A DNA stretch of 8,458 bases from Acidobacteriota bacterium (GTDB lineage: Bacteria > Actinomycetota > Actinomycetes > Actinomycetales > Micrococcaceae), in contig JABBNV010000028.1 in the NCBI GenBank assembly GCA_019352125.1, positions 9,681 to 18,138 on the forward strand, read 5' to 3'. This document shows positions 5,767 to 8,458 of this stretch, in pieces. The notes under the pieces were generated by a model. It was not told the origin of the DNA. It ran no database searches and saw only the letters and a program-made list of their open reading frames with translations. How positions within the stretch are numbered: position 1 is the stretch's first letter; each line of letters starts with the position of its first letter. A program made the translations under genes and the position numbers.

Positions 5767-6816
5767 GTGTCTGAACAGCATTCACTGCGCGACGGTGTCA
5801 CGGGGGAGCCGTTGACACTGATCACTGCGGAAGGTCAACGTGTTGACAGTGACACGTTGGACCCATGGGTCAACGATGTTGGTGATTCTTTCCTTGCTGG
5901 CTTGTATGAAGACATGGTGGTGATTCGGCGCATTGATACCGAGGCCACCCACCTGCAGCGCCAGGGCGAGCTGGCCCTCTGGCCACCGTTGTTGGGCCAG
6001 GAAGCGGCCCAGATTGGCTCCGCGAGGGCACTAGCCCAGGACGACTTTGTATTTCCGAGTTACCGGGAAAACGGTGTGGCCTATTGCCGCGGGGTGAACC
6101 TCACCGATCTGATCCGCGTTTGGCGCGGAAATGCGTCCTCCGGCTGGGATCCCTACCAAGTCAACGTCGCCACGCCGCAGGTCATCATTGGAGCGCAGAC
6201 TTTGCACGCTACCGGCTACGCCATGGGGCTCGTCAATGACGGGGCATCCAGCGCAACCATCACCTACTTTGGGGATGGCGCCACCAGCCAAGGCGATGTC
6301 AATGAAGCCATGGTGTTCGCAGCGAGTTTCTGTTTGCCGGTGGTTTTCTTCTGCCAAAACAACCACTGGGCTATTTCCGAGCCCGTGGGGCTGCAATCCC
6401 AGGTTCCCTTGGCCGGCAGGGCTCCCGGATTCGGTATCCCGGCGTTGCGTGTGGACGGCAATGACGTCCTAGCCGTCCTGGCAGCCACCCGGATTGCGCT
6501 GGACCGCGCATGCTCCGGTGGTGGGCCCACCTTCATCGAGGCCGTGACCTACCGGATGGGGCCGCACACGACCGCCGATGATCCCACCAGATACCGAGAC
6601 GCTAATGAGCTTGAAGATTGGAAGGCCAAGGATCCGATCAGCCGATTGGCTGCGCTGTTGAACAGCCATGGCATGGATATGGAAAAGCTTGACGCGGACG
6701 TTGCAGCCAAGGCTGACGCCGTCGCCAGTGACTTGCGCTCCGGCTGCATCAACCTCCCAGACCCGGAGCCCTTGGACGTCTTGCCAACGTTTTCGCTTCG
6801 GATAGCTCCTGGTTGA
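5767..6816 (+). CDS. pdhA: 2-oxoacid dehydrogenase E1 component, alpha subunit (pyruvate or branched-chain); C terminus likely frameshifted
   Basis: This is the thiamine-diphosphate-binding subunit of an alpha2beta2 E1, which decarboxylates a 2-oxoacid and loads the acyl group on the lipoyl arm of E2. As read, it has 349 residues. Visible features are LLGQEAAQIGSARAL, FPSYRENGVAYCRGV and the ThDP/Mg motif running from GDG at 169-171 to NN at 198-199. The loop TYRMGPHTTADDPTRYR (261-277) corresponds to the conserved phosphorylation-loop region of E1 alpha. The start is GTG at 5767, with AAGAGG at 5756-5761. An upstream in-frame TTG at 5722 has no comparable site. The frame ends in a non-conserved FSLRIAPG (342-349), while the -1 frame carries on with a family-like tail up to E1 beta, suggesting a small deletion or sequence error. 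In Actinobacteria PDH commonly uses AceE, so a branched-chain (bkdA-type) substrate is quite possible; sequence alone does not decide. Confidence 0.92.
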   Translation: MSEQHSLRDGVTGEPLTLITAEGQRVDSDTLDPWVNDVGDSFLAGLYEDMVVIRRIDTEATHLQRQGELALWPPLLGQEAAQIGSARALAQDDFVFPSYRENGVAYCRGVNLTDLIRVWRGNASSGWDPYQVNVATPQVIIGAQTLHATGYAMGLVNDGASSATITYFGDGATSQGDVNEAMVFAASFCLPVVFFCQNNHWAISEPVGLQSQVPLAGRAPGFGIPALRVDGNDVLAVLAATRIALDRACSGGGPTFIEAVTYRMGPHTTADDPTRYRDANELEDWKAKDPISRLAALLNSHGMDMEKLDADVAAKADAVASDLRSGCINLPDPEPLDVLPTFSLRIAPG

Positions 6817-6887
6817 GCCGACAACGAGATAACTATGCGCGGTATTTGGGCGGCTTTGCCGACGCCGGCGCGAAAGGCGGTGCCTAA
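6795..6887 (+). other. Out-of-frame remnant of the E1 alpha C terminus
   Basis: In the -1 frame relative to E1 alpha, this stretch reads ASDSSW, then LSRQRDNYARYLGGFADAGA, then KGGA and TAA at 6885-6887. The RQRDNYARYLGGF part looks like the amphipathic C-terminal helix of E1 alpha subunits. Its stop directly abuts the ATG of E1 beta at 6888, as expected in a tightly packed operon. As the window stands, the bases after 6816 are not translated with E1 alpha. This could be a genuine frameshift mutation, a sequencing error, or programmed slippage; the last has no supporting slippery site that I can see. Confidence 0.6.
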
Positions 6888-7901
6888 ATGACCGTCATGA
6901 CTTTTGGGCGTGCCATCAATGCAGGCCTTCGCAAAGCAATGGATCAGGATCCCAAAGTGGTGCTCATGGGGGAGGACATCGGCAAACTCGGTGGCGTTTT
7001 CCGTATCACTGACGGCTTGCAGAAGGACTTCGGAGCGCACCGCGTTATCGATACTCCGCTGGCCGAATCCGGAATCATGGGAACAGCTGTTGGGCTGGCG
7101 TACCGTGGCTACCGGCCCGTGGTGGAGATTCAGTTTGACGGCTTTATCTACCCGGCCTTCGACCAAATTGTTTGTCAGGTTGCCAAGCTGCACTACCGCA
7201 CCCAGGGCAACGTCAAGATGCCGATCACTATTCGCGTACCCTTTGGCGGCGGCATCGGTTCGCCAGAGCACCATTCGGAGTCACCGGAAGCGTACTTCAC
7301 CCATACCTCGGGTCTGCGGGTGGTTAGTGTTTCCAATCCGCAGGATGCCTACACCATGATCCAACAGGCCATTGCCTCGGATGATCCGGTGCTCTACTTT
7401 GAGCCCAAGCGGCGGTACCACACCAAGGGTGAAGTGGATGAAGCCGCTGATCTGTCTCAGGCGCCAGCTGTGGGGGCCGCATCCGTGGTTACGCAAGGTT
7501 CGGACGTCACGCTCGTCACCTACGGGCCGCTGGTTTCCACCGCGCGGGACGTTGCCATAGCTGCGTCCGACGACGGCGTCAGCGTCGAGGTGATCGACTT
7601 GCGTTCGCTTTCACCCATCGATTTTGAACCGTTGGAAGCGTCTGTTCGGAAGACCGGCAGACTGGTGATCACCCACGAGGCCGCACAGTTTGGCGGCTTG
7701 GGCGCCGAGATTGCCGCCAGCATTACCGAACGGTGCTTCAACTACTTGGAGGCCGCACCCGTGCGAGTCACCGGATTCGACATTCCGTACCCGCCCTCAA
7801 AATTCGAATCACATCACTTGCCTGACCTGGATCGGATCATGGACGGCATTGACCGTGCCATGGGCCGCCCCAACTCACTGAGCGCTCTGGAGGGCAAATA
7901 A
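6888..7901 (+). CDS. pdhB: 2-oxoacid dehydrogenase E1 component, beta subunit
   Basis: Beta subunit of the alpha2beta2 E1; it completes the ThDP site with the alpha subunit and contacts E2. The 337 residues match the family length (about 325-340). Residues 28-62 hold the conserved GEDIGKLGGVFRITDGLQKD block and TPLAESG, whose Glu (E60) corresponds to the ThDP-activating glutamate of transketolase-like enzymes. PVVEIQFDGFIYPAFDQIV and the GGGIGSPEHHSESPEAYF segment follow. The C-terminal transketolase-type domain includes SDVTLVTYGPLV, VEVIDLRSLSPID and ITHEAAQFGGLGAEIA. The ATG at 6888 has a purine-rich AAAGG about 10 nt upstream; a second ATG at 6897 is a less likely start. The TAA (7899-7901) shares one base with the ATG of E2. 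The substrate is not resolved, and bkdB would be the branched-chain name. Confidence 0.95.
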   Translation: MTVMTFGRAINAGLRKAMDQDPKVVLMGEDIGKLGGVFRITDGLQKDFGAHRVIDTPLAESGIMGTAVGLAYRGYRPVVEIQFDGFIYPAFDQIVCQVAKLHYRTQGNVKMPITIRVPFGGGIGSPEHHSESPEAYFTHTSGLRVVSVSNPQDAYTMIQQAIASDDPVLYFEPKRRYHTKGEVDEAADLSQAPAVGAASVVTQGSDVTLVTYGPLVSTARDVAIAASDDGVSVEVIDLRSLSPIDFEPLEASVRKTGRLVITHEAAQFGGLGAEIAASITERCFNYLEAAPVRVTGFDIPYPPSKFESHHLPDLDRIMDGIDRAMGRPNSLSALEGK

Positions 7902-8458
7902 TGATCAAGGAATTCAAACTCCCTGACCTGGGCGAGGGTCTCACAGAGTCCGAGATTCTGGACTGGAAAGTCTCCGTGGGGGACTCCGTGACGTTGAATC
8001 AGACCATCGCTGAGGTGGAGACCGCTAAGGCCGTCGTAGAGTTGCCCAGTCCGTACGCCGGTGTGGTTACCGCCATTCACTTTGCGCCCGGGGCCACTGT
8101 GGAGGTGGGCGTGCCGATCATCGCCTTTGACCTCGGTGATACTGGTGCGTCCGCTTCTGGTGAGGCGGATGCTGCTGAGCCTGCTGCTCAGCGGGTGCCT
8201 ACTTTGGTGGGGTACGGTGCGGAAGTGGAGAAGGGTGGCCGGCCAACTCGGCGTGCCCGGATTTCTACACGCTCAAGTCACGGCGCCAACCCGGTAGTCG
8301 AGCCTGTCGAGACCCGGCCTGCTGAGCTTGGACTGCCGCAGGCTCCATCAACCGAGCGGCCGCGCTCCACGCCTCCTGTCCGCAAGTTGGCGAAAGATCT
8401 GGGGGTTGACCTGACGATGCTCACTGGCACGGGTGTGGGCGGGCTCATTGTGCGCGAT
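7901..8458 (+). CDS. pdhC: 2-oxoacid dehydrogenase E2 component (lipoyl acyltransferase), N-terminal part (3' truncated by window)
   Basis: E2 is the core of the complex: it carries the acyl group on lipoyl lysine and transfers it to CoA. The frame is open from the ATG at 7901 to the window end (186 residues seen). Residues 1-80 form a single lipoyl domain (KLPDLGEGLTESEILDWKV) with the lipoylated lysine K43 in VETAKAVVELPSPYAG. Residues 81-155 are an Ala/Glu/Pro/Arg-rich linker. From about 158 the peripheral-subunit-binding domain starts (PPVRKLAKDLGVDLTMLTGT, then GVGGLIVRD), which holds E3 or E1. The catalytic domain lies beyond the window. The one-base TAATG overlap with E1 beta suggests coupled translation. 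The linker includes an in-frame palindromic repeat at 8291-8317. Acetyl versus branched-chain specificity cannot be told from this part. Confidence 0.95.
   Translation, partial: MIKEFKLPDLGEGLTESEILDWKVSVGDSVTLNQTIAEVETAKAVVELPSPYAGVVTAIHFAPGATVEVGVPIIAFDLGDTGASASGEADAAEPAAQRVPTLVGYGAEVEKGGRPTRRARISTRSSHGANPVVEPVETRPAELGLPQAPSTERPRSTPPVRKLAKDLGVDLTMLTGTGVGGLIVRD
8291..8317 (+). repeat. Palindromic REP-like repeat inside the E2 linker
   Basis: A 27-bp unit is bounded by CCGG on both sides, with inner GGT...ACC and TCGA-GCCTG-TCGA arms forming an imperfect stem-loop. It closely resembles the short palindromic repeat (GGTGGTTGAGCCTGTCGA-type) that, from general knowledge, is scattered through many Micrococcales genomes. 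Here it occupies exactly nine codons, encoding PVVEPVETR (E2 residues 131-139). Only one copy is in the window, so the family assignment rests on recall. Confidence 0.5.

Noticed and set aside
5751..5774. Seven-codon frame (ATG GAA AGA ...) overlapping the E1 alpha start, possible leader peptide
   Set aside because: No ribosome binding site, too short to support, and it coincides with the purine-rich site of E1 alpha.
6835..6891. 18-codon frame whose TGA overlaps the E1 beta ATG
   Set aside because: No ribosome binding site; the -1 frame through the same bases gives a much more protein-like E1 alpha tail.
6549..7274. Antisense frame of 241 codons spanning the E1 alpha/E1 beta junction
   Set aside because: Overlaps two certain genes and has no recognisable domain; it is open by codon bias.
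1..8458. Search for CRISPR arrays, tRNA genes, insertion sequences, attachment sites and toxin-antitoxin pairs
   Set aside because: No regularly spaced repeats, tRNA-like folds, transposase-like frames or small gene pairs could be seen.

Overview
The window reads as an ordinary chromosomal segment of an actinobacterium, most likely Micrococcaceae (Arthrobacter or a relative). The reasons are the moderately high GC by eye, frequent GTG starts, the actinobacterial order rpsB-tsf-pyrH-frr-cdsA, an acidic Ala/Glu/Pro tail on ribosomal protein S2, a long disordered N-terminal extension on CdsA, and a two-subunit (E1 alpha/E1 beta) 2-oxoacid dehydrogenase cluster next to an Lrp/AsnC regulator. No IS element, CRISPR array, tRNA or rRNA was seen. 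The genus is an inference.

Layout. Bases 1-4347 carry essential translation, nucleotide and lipid genes, all on the + strand: the 3' end of rpsB, tsf (EF-Ts), pyrH (UMP kinase), frr (ribosome recycling factor) and cdsA (phosphatidate cytidylyltransferase). rpsB and tsf are separated by a 17-bp hairpin with no U-tract. tsf is closed by a classic intrinsic terminator (1437-1470). pyrH and frr are 136 nt apart. frr and cdsA overlap by one base. Bases 4481-5062 encode a small protein with repeated DivIVA-like motifs, preceded by a candidate -10 box and a leader hairpin.

Bases 5087-5581 (- strand) encode an Lrp/AsnC-family regulator that is convergent with the DivIVA-like gene and divergent from the dehydrogenase operon. 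The 185-nt divergent intergenic region holds a perfect 6-1-6 palindrome (5601-5613), a plausible promoter for the operon (5631-5659) and a second inverted repeat over its -10 box. Bases 5767-8458 encode the E1 alpha, E1 beta and E2 (partial, runs off the window) subunits of a pyruvate or branched-chain 2-oxoacid dehydrogenase complex. E1 makes and transfers the acyl group from the 2-oxoacid; E2 carries it on a lipoyl lysine (K43) and passes it to CoA. The neighbouring regulator probably controls this operon.

Most notable points: (1) the E1 alpha reading frame appears to be shifted close to its C terminus, and a protein-like continuation in the -1 frame ends in a TAA that abuts the E1 beta ATG; (2) the E2 inter-domain linker contains an in-frame copy of what looks like a dispersed actinobacterial palindromic repeat (residues PVVEPVETR); (3) the operator-like palindromes lie between the Lrp-type regulator and the operon. 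I did not find a convincing new biological system here.
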